NCBI GenBank assembly: GCA_037447655.1 | Contig: JBBHKE010001891.1 | Location: 20,001 to 84,000, forward strand | Direction of reading: 5' to 3' | DNA from: Zygnema cylindricum | Taxonomy: Eukaryota; Streptophyta; Zygnematophyceae; Zygnematales; Zygnemataceae | DNA: 64,000 nucleotides | Shown here: in pieces, positions 11,365-24,420 of the stretch | How the letters are laid out: every line of letters starts with the position of its first letter | How positions within the stretch are numbered: the first letter of the stretch is position 1 | Translations under genes and position numbers: made by a program | The notes under the pieces: generated by a model | The model's input: the letters and a program-made list of their open reading frames with translations, nothing else | Database searches by the model: none | What the model was told of the DNA's origin: nothing

Positions 11365-11630
11365 AGAATTTATTTGTTTGTCTTTGTACCTTTCCCTTGT
11401 CAAGTATTCATAGATTCGCTTATTCCTTTCCACAAATAATTTGGTCTAAAAGCCTTTTTATTCTCATTGGTAAGATAGTGTCCCATTTCTATTTTTTTTT
11501 CTTTGCTTCTCCCTTTCTGTCCCCTCACCGACATACTGTCCTCTGTAACACATTGTTTCTCTTTGATATCGTTTAGTGCTGCCTTTTCCTTTTTGGTAAG
11601 CGTAAGCATTTTCTCAAATAACCAAGTTGA
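11365..11630 (+). repeat. Direct duplication, copy 2
   Basis: Second copy of the 10585-10865 segment, same orientation. The DNA between the copies also has two occurrences of AACTTGTGAAGGTGCAAGTCC (about 10568 and 11009). Confidence 0.75.
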
Positions 11631-11699
11631 AACTTATTAGCGTGTACTCTAGCACTCAACGACGTGAGTTGGAAGAGTTCTTCCTCTTACATAAATAAA

Positions 11700-13680
11700 T
11701 GACAATGGCTAGCTTCTGAACTGCTTACTTAGTCTACTTTTAGCTAGCGTCCTAATTGATATATCTTTTTGTTTACTTCTTAGTTAGTATATTCTTTTAC
11801 CTTTTCCCATTTTCTGTATGTTAAAACCATTGTCACGGGTGTCCAGCAGACTTGCCAAAAACTACCGAATATTCGAACTCGTTTGGGCACGAATGTGGAA
11901 CATTTTGTCGTATTTTTGGGGTTTGGTTTAATACTAACTTGATGTTGGGAGTCCTTTTGGAGGGACACCTCCTTGAATAAAACTTATTCCAACAACAATA
12001 GACAGGCCCTCTGACCGTCCGATATTTCGAATTTATTGCAATGATAAATTGCCCGATACACAACACTACCTACAAGTGAGCTTTGTAGTCCTTGAGAATG
12101 AATGAAATATGAGAGGGGGAGATGAGATTTCTCAGGCCTACAATCTGAATGTAAGATTTGTACTTTCGTTCGTCATTCCAAGCGTACAATCTGAGTGTAC
12201 AATCCGTAAGAGATTTCTACATCGTGAATCGTTGTTAGTGTTAATAACACTAAATCGGCGCCCCGTAAATTGCGATCCTTGAACATAAAGTAGACTCAAT
12301 ATTTGCGTTTTTTTCTTTTAAGCTAAAATAGGTACAACTTAGGGTGAACTATCCTGTTTGGGGATTGTGTTGCCAAACAATACAATTCCTATAATACGAT
12401 TTAGAGCAAGATACAGTTTTGTTATTTTTTAAATTTTGTATAAATAGGTTCTAGTTAATTTTCCTTATAAGACGCCATATTGTTCTTCAATAAAAAAAGG
12501 GAACAGTGTCCCATTTTAAGTTAAAACATTGCTCAAAATGGCAATAAAGATGTGTATAATACTCATACACGTCGACTACAAACATCTTAGGATAATGTGA
12601 ACATTTTTGTCTCCGTAGGAAAGCTAACCTAAAACATCGAGTTGTAACAGGTTAAACAAAAGAAAAGATACTGTAAACATCAAAATCAAACATTCTGAAA
12701 TTAAACCGAAAATGTTCTCATCTGCCAGGTAGCCATCTGGTACCAGTAAAATCTCAACATCTACACAGAACTTCAAACTCTAGTATACCGAAAATCTTAA
12801 AGTAGCACCCGAAAGGATAGAAAACCGCACTATTTCATTTAGGCATAAGTATAAGACAAGTCCAACGCTAAATATTAGCTAAAGGTGAAACAACAAAGTG
12901 CTTGCGAAAAACTTCAAGGTATTTAAAGTTTTAATTCCAATGTTCGATTACAGTCAACCGACTTTTCCAGCTTGCTTGAATTATGGAGCCTCCTAGGAAG
13001 CTTTCCCAAAAACTAGTGTAAACCGCTTTATGTACGAGTTGCACGGTATTCTTTAGTAAAAGGCGAAAGAATAGTTCGCTCTGCAACTGGTACACGGCCT
13101 CATAAAATTGTAGATGTGGTCCAACGAGCAAAGTACTATTCTGAGGTACAACCTTTTGCAAGTAATGTGGGAGAACGCAAAATGTTTGTTTGGAGTTCGA
13201 AGGTTTGAAACGCTACAGTACAGTACTGTACTGTACCGTACGAAACTGCAGCTGAAAAGTGCGAAATAGTACGCGTACATAATACGCATAATAGTATATT
13301 ACCCGTCTCTATAACGGCTATTGCAGTGCAGTATATGCACGGTGTACGGGTTTTAGAGAAGTGGCAATCAACCATCAGTATTTAAATTTGGGCTGCGTGT
13401 TGTTTCACTTTAGGACACGATATGAGGTAACGACAAACAGGTGAATGAATTCTCACTTTAAATTGTAGCCCTATTTTCTCACTCCCTAAGCCCCTATTTC
13501 CACTACCATAACCGCCATTCTCACAAACAAAAAAGGAATAAATTCCCTGTTAGTGAAGTCAAAAAGAAAACCTTGTCAATATCTTGTGTTAATAATAAAA
13601 GTCCTAAGCATGCGTGTGACAAGCCGCTAATAACTTCGACATCTATTGTTGTATCTTAGAACCATGAGCCAATATTGGCG
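11700..13680. other. Intergenic AT-rich DNA with transposon scraps
   Basis: A hAT-type end (CGATACACAACACTA) lies at about 12054-12068, and a decayed CACCGCG-type MITE end near 12213-12260. A short GTAC palindrome cluster sits at 13214-13240. No supported gene was found on either strand. Confidence 0.4.
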
Positions 13681-13685
13681 AACTA

Positions 13686-13878
13686 CACCGCTCATTGTTA
13701 TTAGCGTTAAAGATTTATTGGTGTTAATGAGAAATTATAATTAATAATGCTAATTTAGTGCAAGGAGACGTGGCAGATTGTAGTCCTTAAATAATGTCGT
13801 TAACCCTATTTTGTGATTTTTGGCCAAAAAAGGTCGGAACCGAGTTAGTGTTATTAACACTAATAACGATGAGCGGTG
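13686..13878. mobile_element. Short TA-flanked MITE, CACCGCG family
   Basis: 193 bp. Ends CACCGCTCATTGTTATTAG / CTAATAACGATGAGCGGTG with TA on both sides. It is the shortest intact copy in the window. Confidence 0.85.
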
Positions 13879-13879
13879 T

Positions 13880-15404
13880 AGTAAAATTTACTTCTGGGAG
13901 GAAAAACGATTTAAGAATGGAAATACACTGATGGATACAAGATTCTCACTAATAACAAGAATGCAGGGGGAGGTCTGACAAGAACTTCTTTCCTTTTACG
14001 ATTTCTTGGTCGAGGTGAGAGAGGAGGTCAATGACCTTTTTGGAAAATAAGAGATTTATAACTGGTTCACTTTTGTATTGCTATTGGATTAAAGATCTCT
14101 TTATCTCTTGACTAGTTTTTTTCCTTGTATATGTCAAAGTTAACTAGAACTTTGAAAGGTGAGAGTCTTTCCACGTTTTTTTCCAAAGCTTATTATTTTC
14201 ACAATGAGAATGCACTGCATGAAAGGAGAAAAACAAGATGACTTGGTGAAAGAAAATCTTTCTGTTGTTTTTTTTAATCATTTCTTCTGTGGATGTATTA
14301 ATGGCCCATGTTGCATGGTAAAAGGCACGGGTCGAACTGAAGGACAGAATGCCATACCATATCACATAATCAAGTTACATAATTGGATGTTTCATACTAA
14401 ACTATAAAATAGATATTTGATACCCGAGTGTTTACCCTTACAGGGGAATTATACGAGCCCTGAAACTGGCATTACTGGAGAAGTCATCACAGTACTTGCC
14501 TGTAAAACTGTGTGATTCTGTACAAAACATATACTTTTGTTCCAGTATATTCTGGCCAATAACGCCATCATTCACAGTAATCGCGTACATATAATATACC
14601 CCATCAGTCGGCATATGCTCACAAGAATCGAAAGGACTAATAGACCTCATAGTCTAACACGAAATAAAGACTAATTACAAATCCGCATCCAGAGCACTTT
14701 TCCACAGACTGTTGCATTGAGGGGGATCAGGCGAGGCATGTAAAAATGGATTAGACAGGTTTAGGACTACTGAAGCCATAGAACAGTGTGTAGAATTTGA
14801 TTTCCTAAGCAATATGCAGTATGTTACGCAGTAAATCCCTAATAGAATAACTAAATTACTATCGTGGGGTTTACATCACTGTTTTGAATTCCAAGTTAGT
14901 TCTGAAAAACCGTTTTAGGAATTAAAAAATAATCAATTAAATAACAGTTTGTAGTCAGAAGGCAGCAAAAGAACAGGCACCGGGTTATAGAAAATAATGC
15001 TAAAAGCGATTCTCGGTGTTTGAAACTGATAATGGTTAAATTGACAAGATACCAAATTCTGATATAAAATGTCAAACATTTGCCACAAGGTACAGCGCAT
15101 ATTTCACAATTTGTTGGTGGGCCATTCAACTTTACATTAAGAAAAAAAAACATCTGAACTGAGTTCAACAAACGAAAGAAAGGAATTGCGCATGGTCCTT
15201 ATGCTGACGGTATCCATCACCTAATAATTTTCTACCAGAAAGAAAAAGGACCACTTCCACCTCCATTAGTCTCCTGACGCAACATTTTACACATTTAACA
15301 ACTGTGCTGCTGAGCTACAATTTTCAAATTTTCAAACTGGAGTATCGCCAGACAGGCGTATCCCCAAACTGCTATGCCTACAAACTACAACCTTAAAATG
15401 GTTA
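13880..15404. other. Downstream of KCR, no gene recognised
   Basis: AT-rich DNA downstream of the KCR stop codon, part of which must be its 3' untranslated region. Small frames (for example 14438-14650 on the minus strand) have no recognisable motif. Confidence 0.4.
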
Positions 15405-17666
15405 CTATTGCTCTTTCTTACGTGCTTCCTTGGCCAAAGCCCGTTTGCGAAGGCTCAAAGTCTGTCCAAACCTAATTTTGTCCATAAGGTGTGGTGGAAC
15501 TGCGGCTACCAGCCACCACATAACCGCGTGCACCCAATAGGGTGTGCACCGTGGTTCATATCCAATAAAATTCAAGCCGTATCTTGCATAGACATCAGCA
15601 GATGGGCATGTAAACGATGCATGCCGAATCTTTGCCAGTTTGGTTGCAACATAAAGGGGGGCCTGCAGTTAACCTCAGTGGAAGTTGATGTCAGCAACCA
15701 GTAAGTAGACTTATTAGTTAGACTTAAAAGTTAAACTTATATCCACAGAATGAAGGACAATTGCATTCATTATTGAGTTTTAAAAAATCAGGTACAATCC
15801 TGTGGAATACATGAATTATGGATATTTCATTATTATCCTGCATCCTAATTTCAAGCAGTGCAAAAATGAAACTCAGAGAGAGCTCAAGTAGTTCACTTAG
15901 AGAGGTTATGGTACTTAGGATCGACTCTGAATCACATCTACACACATTATGAGCCAAACATGACTTCAAGCAAACTTTATATTGGATTTATAATGTAAGT
16001 GTTAAGAACAAGGAACCTTTAAGCAAATGGAGAATATTTGCATTATACATGACTTATTATTTGTTGTCTGGCGCGGTTGATTCTGGAGCTACAGGTCAGG
16101 AAAAAGCAAATTACACAATAAAGAATCAAAGGGATCAAAGGGGAATAAATAAATTCTTAGTTAAGGACGAGGAAAAGGCAGCATCAATGGTGAGTCTTCC
16201 AGTCATGATATAAAGAGTTTACCATATAGGAGTCTTGAAACATGTTTACATAAAATTTATAACAAAGACAGTACAACCTTTGAAGTCCAGCAGGCAATTC
16301 TCTCACCTGACATTGTACGTCAATGCCTCTGTCCTTGTACTCCACATAAAGAGACCGTGAGAATTGATCAACATAGCTGTTTCACATGAAAATAAGCCCA
16401 CCTTAAAGTGAATAGAAGTACAAGCTACAAATGCGGCAATAGAAACATATAACACAGGCAATAATGTCAGTGAGGATTTATGACAAAATTCGCTTAAGAC
16501 AAAACAAAAAATTGCATTCATTCACGAACAAGATGGAAAGGTGTTTCACATTCAATTGCGCAAGTTAAAAATAAATGAATAAACAAATAATAAATAAATA
16601 AAAGTGCCCTTGACCAAGGGTTCTGCCAAGAAAATCCCATTGTCATCGCCCACCCCAAAAAATTGACAGCAAAAGAAAACACTGACATTATTATTCAGTT
16701 CAATTGTAAACACAGTAAAAAGAAAAAAAGGGTCAAAGAATAACCCCTGACACAACAAGAAAATTCACAATCCTATTGGCAGACACACAAAACTCCCTTC
16801 TCGAAAACCAAAAACGTGACTCGAATGATCTACGGTAAACCTAAAGGTTTGGGAATCAAAAACCCTTAAATTAGGCAACGTTTGCCAAATAAGAAAGAAA
16901 CGCTACAGTTGCAGAGTAAACAGAGTATAATGGAGACATAAAGATTTACAAAAAAAGCTCAATAAATTATGCAACATTGGCCAAAAAAAAAAAAAAACTG
17001 AAGACAAACTTACGCTTTGGTCGCAGCATAAACAGAATAAAGTGGATCAGATGGAAGGACAGTTGCAGCTCCTGATCCAATATTGACAATGGCTCCCTTT
17101 TTCCTTTCCACCATAGCAGGAATCAGCAATCGAGTGATACGTGTCACAGCCTCCACATTCACACGAATCAAATTAGTAATAAGCTCACTGTCAACCTCAT
17201 GAAAAAACTTCGCGTGAGGATACGCAAATCCTGCGTTGTTAATCAGAATACCAATGTCCACTTCTGTTGCCAATTTAGCAAGTGGTTGCAAATCAGTTTC
17301 AAGTTGAGGAGAAGTAAAATCGACGGCTAGAATCTTCGTTTGAATCTTATACTTGCTCTCAAGCTCTGCTGCAACAGATTTCAGTTTTTCCTCCGTTCTA
17401 CTGACCAAAATAAGGTTCAATTTCTTTTTAGCAAGTTGTTTAGCAAAAGATTTTCCTATTCCGTCCGTACATCCAGTAATGACAGCCCAGGAGCCATATC
17501 TGCGGAAAGATTTTGCAGGACGGAGAAGAACAATCCAGAGACTCCAAAGGAAAGTTAGGGCAAATCGGAAGACGACAAAGGAGCCTATGACAGCTAGAAA
17601 AGAGACAGCAATGACGTCCACGCGTCCAGCCGACAATGCGGCAATCGGCGCCCACGACGGAGCCAT
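15405..17666 (-). CDS. KCR: Very-long-chain 3-oxoacyl-CoA reductase (KCR / HSD17B12 family)
   Basis: This is the second enzyme of ER fatty-acid elongation, which reduces 3-ketoacyl-CoA with NADPH. Three exons on the minus strand, 17014-17666, 16307-16376 and 15405-15662, join in phase with GT-AG sites (GTAAGT, GTGAGA donors) to give 326 aa, the usual length. An N-terminal hydrophobic segment (about 17-48) precedes an SDR Rossmann fold: TGCTDGIG at 64-71, NNAG at 143-146, catalytic Ser198 in NIGSGAA, and Tyr213/Lys217 in YAATK. Exon 2 encodes the conserved YVDQFSRSLYVEYK stretch and exon 3 carries the family signature PLYVATK. The C-terminus KKEQ is a KKXX ER-retrieval signal. The ATG at 17666 is in a good ATGG context. 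All catalytic residues are intact, so it is probably functional. Confidence 0.95.
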
Positions 17667-17970
17667 GAGGTGATGACACGTTGCAGTGCCTTGCTCGCCT
17701 TCTTGCTGAGCTACAACGTTCGCAAATTGCTCAACTGGAGGTCAGGAGGAGTGTATTTGAGACAGGACTTTGGGACAAGGAGAAATAGTCAAAATTCAAT
17801 ATCGGCAAAACTTTTCGATATACTTTTCGAAACTCCCTGCAGACGATCTCGACTATCGACAGTTTTAAATTTTTTATCGCATTCCATGTTATAAAAGTGC
17901 GAGTTTGTCAATATGGTAATCAGTTAATCACTGAACAGTATAAGCGTGTTAATATAGTTACAGTACAGTA

Positions 17971-18110
17971 CTGCCCATCGCTATTAGAGTCAACGTTTTT
18001 TTCGCTACTTAAAAAATGTTTTCTCCGTGCACACTTGTGAGATCTTTAAACCGACGGTTCGATTGAAAATAAAGATTGGCACAGTTCCTATTGGCGGTTT
18101 TTCATCGATA
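17971..18110. mobile_element. Truncated CACCGCG-family MITE (foldback subfamily C)
   Basis: The sequence from CATCGCTATTAGAGT through TTTTCTCCGTGCACACTTGT to GATTGGC parallels the first half of the copies at 26282 and 43672. The far end is missing. It lies about 300 bp upstream of the KCR start. Confidence 0.5.
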
Positions 18111-19237
18111 TAATACCATAGGATACAAAAAAGTTGTCATCCAGCAGCAATAGAAATTCAATAGAAATACACACAATGATGACAAAATTGTACATAGATG
18201 TGCTCTCTTAATGACTTCTGGAAATTTGACATAATGTGAAGGAGCAGCTTTAAAGAATTTCACCAGGATTCTGAGACAGGTGAGGCGGGTGGGTTGAAAC
18301 AGAATGCACCTTTCTGGTCTGTGGTACATGTGTAATACGACCAACGGCCCTTCCCCTCGCCTCCCTCTCCCCTCCCTCTCCCTGCCCCCCTCCCATCCCT
18401 TGTTACTCGTAACCTGCATTACATAATACACAGCAATCTCTATTATTCTTAATATCATCTACCTCCAGCGTATCCCGATAAATACAATTTAATTAAAATG
18501 GAGTAATCTAACAAACTGTTAGAAATTGGCGCTGCGTTATTGACTCGTAAAGTATCGAGACCTACTGAAGTTTTTATAATAATAAACACATTTCTTTAAA
18601 TACGCTACGCATTGCTACAATTTGTAATTAAAAAGGAAATGTAACTAACATGACAGGTGAAAACATTCCATTTGTAGATTTTTCTTTTCAATGGACAGTT
18701 GTAGCAGAACCTGAATACCACGAGTTCGAAGGCAACAGATTATTTATCCCCAGTAGTTGCAAAACAGAGAGTACACAAAAAGAAACCCTCAATGTCTCCA
18801 ACAATATATAAACTTCATTGTCCAAAGACATATTGTTGCCAATTTTTTTTGTGTTTTTGAATCCATTTCAGGTGACGAAAAGACAAAGAGAAATTGGCAT
18901 CTGAACGCCTTTTCTTTCTAATTTATTATCTACATGACAGGTATTTAATAGGTAAACTGTTAACCCTACATGCATTTATTGCTGTTGTTGTACCAATGGC
19001 CACAAACAAGGCGGCGTGAAACTAAACTAAACTGACTTGCTACTAGCAATACTTTTGATGAGCTAAATCCTAAATCGAATTACGACTTCTGAACTCTGTA
19101 CACGGCAGAAAAAAAACTATGCCGAAAAAACTTACGAATGTCTACAAAAAACGCTATGGACAAAGGAACTGAGAAAATGGTACAGACAAAGGGACTGCTA
19201 GATCTAAGAAACTAGGAAGTCGGTTCTTATTCATGAA
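18111..19237. other. Intergenic DNA between the E3 ligase and KCR genes
   Basis: About 1.1 kb that must hold the 3' end of the ligase gene and distal promoter of KCR. It contains a short CT-rich tract (about 18345-18400). No motif or frame supports another gene. Confidence 0.4.
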
Positions 19238-22200
19238 TTACATCCCTGCTCTTCTCGGACGTACACCTCCCCCGAGTCGACAAAGGGCACAACCAAGGCA
19301 GCATTCTTGCCCATTTGGAAGATGTGCCATTTTAAGAGGACAATCACGAGGCCCTGGGCAAGCTTTCAGAGGAGTTTTGTGAATATCTGGCCGAACCATA
19401 TGACAATTGCTACAAAAATGAGTAGTCCCGAAGCAGAAATACGTCGCAACAGAGCAACAAAATTGGCACTTGAATTCAATGTAGTTATCTCCGTGACCCA
19501 TTGTGCACTTTCCAGTTCCCACGTTTTTTGCAATACATGGACCACATACAAGATCTTGTGCATTTATTTCTTCGGCCGGCTCTGGCCCATTTTCTTCCAT
19601 ATTCCCATTAATCTCTGGGTCCCCTTGATTTTGTCGATCTCGCGGTCTGCGAAACAAACAATGTGCCCACCTCCTTAAGCCACCTTGATGCTTTTCTTGA
19701 TTGCTATCCACTCTGTTTCCAAACATGTCCAAACCCAAACATAATTTCAATAAGACAAAAAGAAACTTCCCATAAAGCCTTGTTTTGCATTCTCCTGCAC
19801 TCTTAATGACACTGAATCATTCACCAACAATAAACATCTGTAACATACACCTACGCCTTCCACCAATAACTTATCGCTTGGGTTTTCATATCACAATTTT
19901 TTACCGAAATAGACGGTTACCTGACTGCCGGGGCACCACATTGACGGTCACCTCCAAAATAGGGTTCTCGACAACGTGAACACTCATAAAACAGTAATCT
20001 TCGTAATGCAAATGCTTCTGAACGGCCCTCATATTCTCCTCCTTTCTGGAGTTCAGGAGACGAGCGAAGAACGCTGTCTGCCTTTAACCTCTCGAGTGCC
20101 ATCTCACATACCTGCAAATTTCTCATCCAATCAGAAAGAAAGAATCAGAAGCGGATAAGATTCCTTGTTGCATGATAACTTTGCAATAAGGATATGTCAA
20201 ACGTCAGGATTTTGCAGTTCGCTATTCTCAGAAAACCTCATTCTCAGGTTCCTCAATCGTTACTGAGGCATTAATCAGTTCCTAATCAAAATGAGATAAT
20301 GCAGTCCGAAATTGCTCTTAACTTATATTTTACCTCTTAAACTTATTCACGAAACTCCATGGCATTTCAACCAAATTCCTATCTCACATTATCCTGCACC
20401 TTATTAAGCAGTAAACATCAAAAGGAATACCGTTTATGTCACGTGAATACCATGAATGTACATGGCCACGTTTGCTCCGAAGCTTTTTTTCAACCAAACT
20501 TATCCATGGATGTGCTATATCCCTTTCTTTCACTGTATTATTGCTGCCGTAAAAACCAATAAAACATCCTAAAAAACCCTATGCTTGTGTTTTTGCTTCC
20601 AAAATATTAATTTAATGCAATGACTATGCCAATGCAAAAACGCGTTTCACAATCTGATAAATCACAAAGCCCAAGTGAGAGGACTTCAGCATATAGAATT
20701 TTAGCTCTTGCGGGAAAGATGAATGGTACATTGCCTAATCCAATGCTATCTAAATGTCACAAAATCGATAGGGAACTACACCATCATATTTGTGGCTAAA
20801 ACGTAAGCAGTCATGTGATGCGTACAAAGAAATAAGTATCCCCACAACAAAACTTTACAATTACCCACAAAACAAGGGTCTATGAATGTCCATACCCGTT
20901 AGCAATAGTGTTTTTTTGCTATTTACCACATAGAACCATACTAATGAGACAAAAACTCTTCAAACTCAACAACAACATGATAAAATAAGACAAAGTTCAA
21001 CTACACTATTTTTAACTGACACCAAACCATATTGGCCCAAAATCATGATGAAGTATAGCAAGGTGAAAGCTGCAATTCAAGTTCTACAAGGATGTTAGGC
21101 ATAGACAAAAAGAGTTTTTCAAGAAATGGAACAAGACAATATTGTCTACAACAGCGTGGTATGACACAGAGCCAGTTTCAAAAACGTACCCTGGTTTTAA
21201 GCCTTAATGATCTCGCCATTCTCGGTATTAATACAGGGTGTTGCATTTCCTTTGCACATAGTGGACATTGCAAGAAAGAAAAGGAGAGTTCGGGTCCAAC
21301 ACATCCTTTACGCACTTTTTCCTCAGCACAATCTCTGTGGAGAATGTGGCCACATGCTAACTGAATGCTTGGAGCTCCGTTTAAGGGCTCCACATAACAG
21401 ACTGGGCAAAAATCAGTGCCAGAAGGCAGGTCACCTGAATTATCTTTTGTTGCCGCAGTCAATACTTCGGTACGACAGGGTTCCTGCCCAAACACCAAAT
21501 GGAAAAGAGACAAACTTAGAATGTCAAGTTTGTTTCTTCATCATTGACTAAACCAATCACCAAAGTTCAGCAATATTCCCCCTATATACATACTAAAACA
21601 ATCCTCAAAATCTCCGCAATTCTCTTCCTATGTGCATACCAAAACATCAAAACTCAACAATCTTCCTCCAACATACATACCAAAACAATCATCAAAAGCT
21701 CAACAATTTCTCCTTCTATAAACATACCAAAACAACCATCAAATCTCAACAATTTTCCTCCTATACATATATCGAAACAATCATCATTGTTGCACCCACT
21801 AAGTACATGACTTGCTTGACGCACCTGCAGGCAGGGAAGACATCTGGCCTCCCCCCGGACTCCTCCACAAGGATGGCCGCATCCATGGATACGAGTACAC
21901 GCCTGCCTCAGCCTCTTCTGGCAAATAGAAGCTTCACAAACTGACTCTGACAAGCGGTATACAGCCCACAGGTCACTTTTTTCCACACACCAGCTACTGT
22001 CTGCCTTTCTTCGCTCTAACTCCCTTCGCAAATCATGAACTGACCACTTATTCCTTTGCTCTAATACCCAACGCAAGTCGTCAGCTGAACACACGGAACT
22101 CCTCTCAGACAATGAGAGCTTGCTACGTGTCCGTCCTTCCTCACAAAAGATGCAATGTCCGGCTGATGCTTCAGCCTCATTCTCTTCACAAGTCTTTCCC

Positions 22201-23195
22201 AAATGATAGGGCGCCTTTTGACAACTTCCACAGAAATCATTACTGCAAATTGAACACCGGTAACGATGAAGGAGGCGATGACACATGGCATGTCTGGAGA
22301 GGGCAATGCCATTGCTGTCAAGTTCAATATATGGCACTGTTCTGTCAAGCTCCGGAACACCTGACAGGGCCACAGATGATGGAACTTCTGAGGGAACCAT
22401 TTCAACCAGAACACCACAACTAGGACAACTGAGAAAATTATTGCCCTCAAGTTGAAGAACTGCACTGCTGAGAGCCGCTTCCCAACGATGAAAAGCACTC
22501 GGAGCAAGATCCTGGCATTGCAAAACCGGAAGAAGGGCGTGACATGTGTATGAAGGACAAGGCAGACTGTTGTAACGATTCTCAAAATTTCCTTTTTTGT
22601 CTTCCAATATGTTAAGAACCATACGGTTAAGGAAATCCTTTACAAATTTCCGAAGACAAAACTCGCAGAAAATGCAAGTGCAGTTAGGCATGGGATATGA
22701 CACAGACAAATTATAAGACTCAAGGCAAAGCTGGCAGCTGAAAGTCATGTCATCAATGTATTCTGGTAAACTGCTCTCCCAAGCTTCTCCACTCTGTCTT
22801 CCTGCTGCGTTACTGTCTGTGAAAGAAACAGAAGAACTTCTCGCACGTTTGAAAGATGAAAAACTGACACTGCAGTCATGTACGGGATTGGAATCAGGGT
22901 TGCAATTCCGTACATTGCAGTCTGTTTCAGAGCTACAAAAGCCAGCAAAAAAGGAGCTCTTGTTAGGTAAAGAAACACCGGAAGCTTGAGAGAGAGAGAC
23001 GGAGAAAGGAGAATTTGACTCCTTGACACGTGTCCTTATTAGTGTGAATTTTGGAGGCGGATCCGCTGTAATGAAACCCTGAGCCCAATCTCCATCCATA
23101 TCCTGCCACTCTCCTCTCACCACGTGGCAGCTTTTGGCTTGCTGCAACGCTGCAGGAGAATACAAGGCAGGCGTAAGAACAGGCTCCTCCTCCAT
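19238..23195 (-). CDS. Hybrid E3 ubiquitin ligase: RING1-IBR plus MYCBP2-type RING and tandem-cysteine (RCR) domain
   Basis: Four exons (21825-23195, 21190-21483, 19921-20111, 19238-19646) join in phase to 754 aa. Residues 154-190 are an RBR-type RING1 (CQLC..CTC..CEFC). Residues about 257-336 form an IBR (CPSC, then CSICSNDFCGSC..H..C). Residues 370-415 look like SAP/helix-loop-helix, and 420-457 are Cys-rich. A RING-H2 follows at 483-533 (CPVC..CGHILHRDC..CPLC), then a tandem-cysteine domain at 598-742 (YFGGDRQC; CTMGHGDNYIEFKCQFCC; FCFGTTHFCSNCH). The second half is the signature of PHR/MYCBP2 ligases, which relay ubiquitin through two cysteines and esterify threonine. The equivalents of both relay cysteines (C613, C690) are present. 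An in-frame ATG upstream at 23402 is less likely because that extension has no domain. Substrates are unknown. Confidence 0.9.
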
Positions 23196-23402
23196 GATTG
23201 AGGAGGAAAGAGGAGAGAAAGAAGCAAAAGATATCAAGTAGACACAGAAATACTGCTTTGATAATGCCTTGGTATGAAGAGCATTTTGGTTTCGTTTTGT
23301 TGACAGCGGAGCTTCAGACAATACTTTGTTTAAACGGATGTCCCATCCTTTTTCGTGCGCGAGGTATGGAAACGCTATATGCAGTTGTTGCATACTAAAC
23401 AC

Positions 23403-23980
23403 GTATTATAAGAGATTAGCCGTACTATATCCATATAGTATAAATTCACTAGAGATAGTGTGATTACGCGTTTTCGCACTTTCTGAACCATTGGTTTGCT
23501 ACTTTGTTTTACTTGACTTTTGAAAGTTTGAATAACGCGGAATCGATCTTTCCCGCTTCACTGGGGGGACGTGCGGCTGCAGGTTTTCAGCTCCGCACTA
23601 TTTTATATCGTTCCATGTAACCGAAACTTAGTCTTGCTATTTTGTTTTTTAGCGAAGATTCTCCGTACAGATTTCAGAGCATACGGATGTAAACGCAAAT
23701 AACTTGTCACTTAAAAAAGGTGACTTACGTAGACGTGTACGAAGAATTGTGACAGATGAAGTGGTAAATAAAATGAGGCGAAACTTCCACTCGCCTTCAA
23801 TTTGAGGCGTTTCTCCGCACGCTGTACAATTTTTGTGAATTCGTATTGTCCGTACGCCACATTGTCGACGTGTCGAAACCCTAAAATACATTTCGCTGTC
23901 GCACAGAATTTGCGGTTTCGTTTATCGTCTTCCCACTTGCCGACAGGTGGCCAATATTTTTCATACGCCGTATGTGTGAA
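23403..23980. other. Upstream region of the E3 ligase gene
   Basis: 5' flank of the ligase gene. No conserved frame or clear repeat was identified. Confidence 0.3.
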
Positions 23981-23984
23981 GACA

Positions 23985-24420
23985 AGTGTTTTTGAGAAAG
24001 ACGGCCCCTGTACGGATCAGCGCACGCAAAACATTACGCACAGGCTGGAAACATGCAGTGTGTTTTTTTTTTGGTACTCCGCGCACAAAAATTGTAAAAA
24101 ACTTCAGACAGTGTCTGCCTATTCGCTCACCTTATTGGACTTTATTTCAAATCACCTCACGAGGTGATTTGATGTAAAGTTTGAACATGTGTTGAAAGGA
24201 CGCGAAGTGGGTCGAAATGAGTTAAACGACAAATTGTATCACGCTAGACGACAAATTACTGTACGTATAAAGTTTCAGGGTAACGCAAATTGTACCGTGG
24301 TAATTTCTAATTTTTGGTACGGCTGCGGATTTTCTCGTTTTTCTCTAAGTTATGGAGGAAAACGACAGAAAATAGCTGTAACTTTAGCACATGCGAAAAT
24401 ACCCTAATTGATTACGTATC
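23985..24420. repeat. Dispersed repeat (copy 2, uninterrupted)
   Basis: Inverted match to 1908-2134 plus 3084-3500. It contains the short palindrome AAATCACCTCACGAGGTGATTT at about 24149-24170. It provides the empty target site for the hAT-type element at 2135. Confidence 0.75.

Noticed and set aside
15408-15704. 98-codon plus-strand frame
   Set aside because: Antisense shadow of KCR exon 3, which has the conserved PLYVATK and YEPRCTPYW-type signatures.
21654-21824. Extension of the E3 ligase exon 1 frame beyond the donor
   Set aside because: The frame runs on past CLPCLQ only into intron sequence without cysteines in pattern; the GTGCGT donor and in-phase RING exon explain the end.
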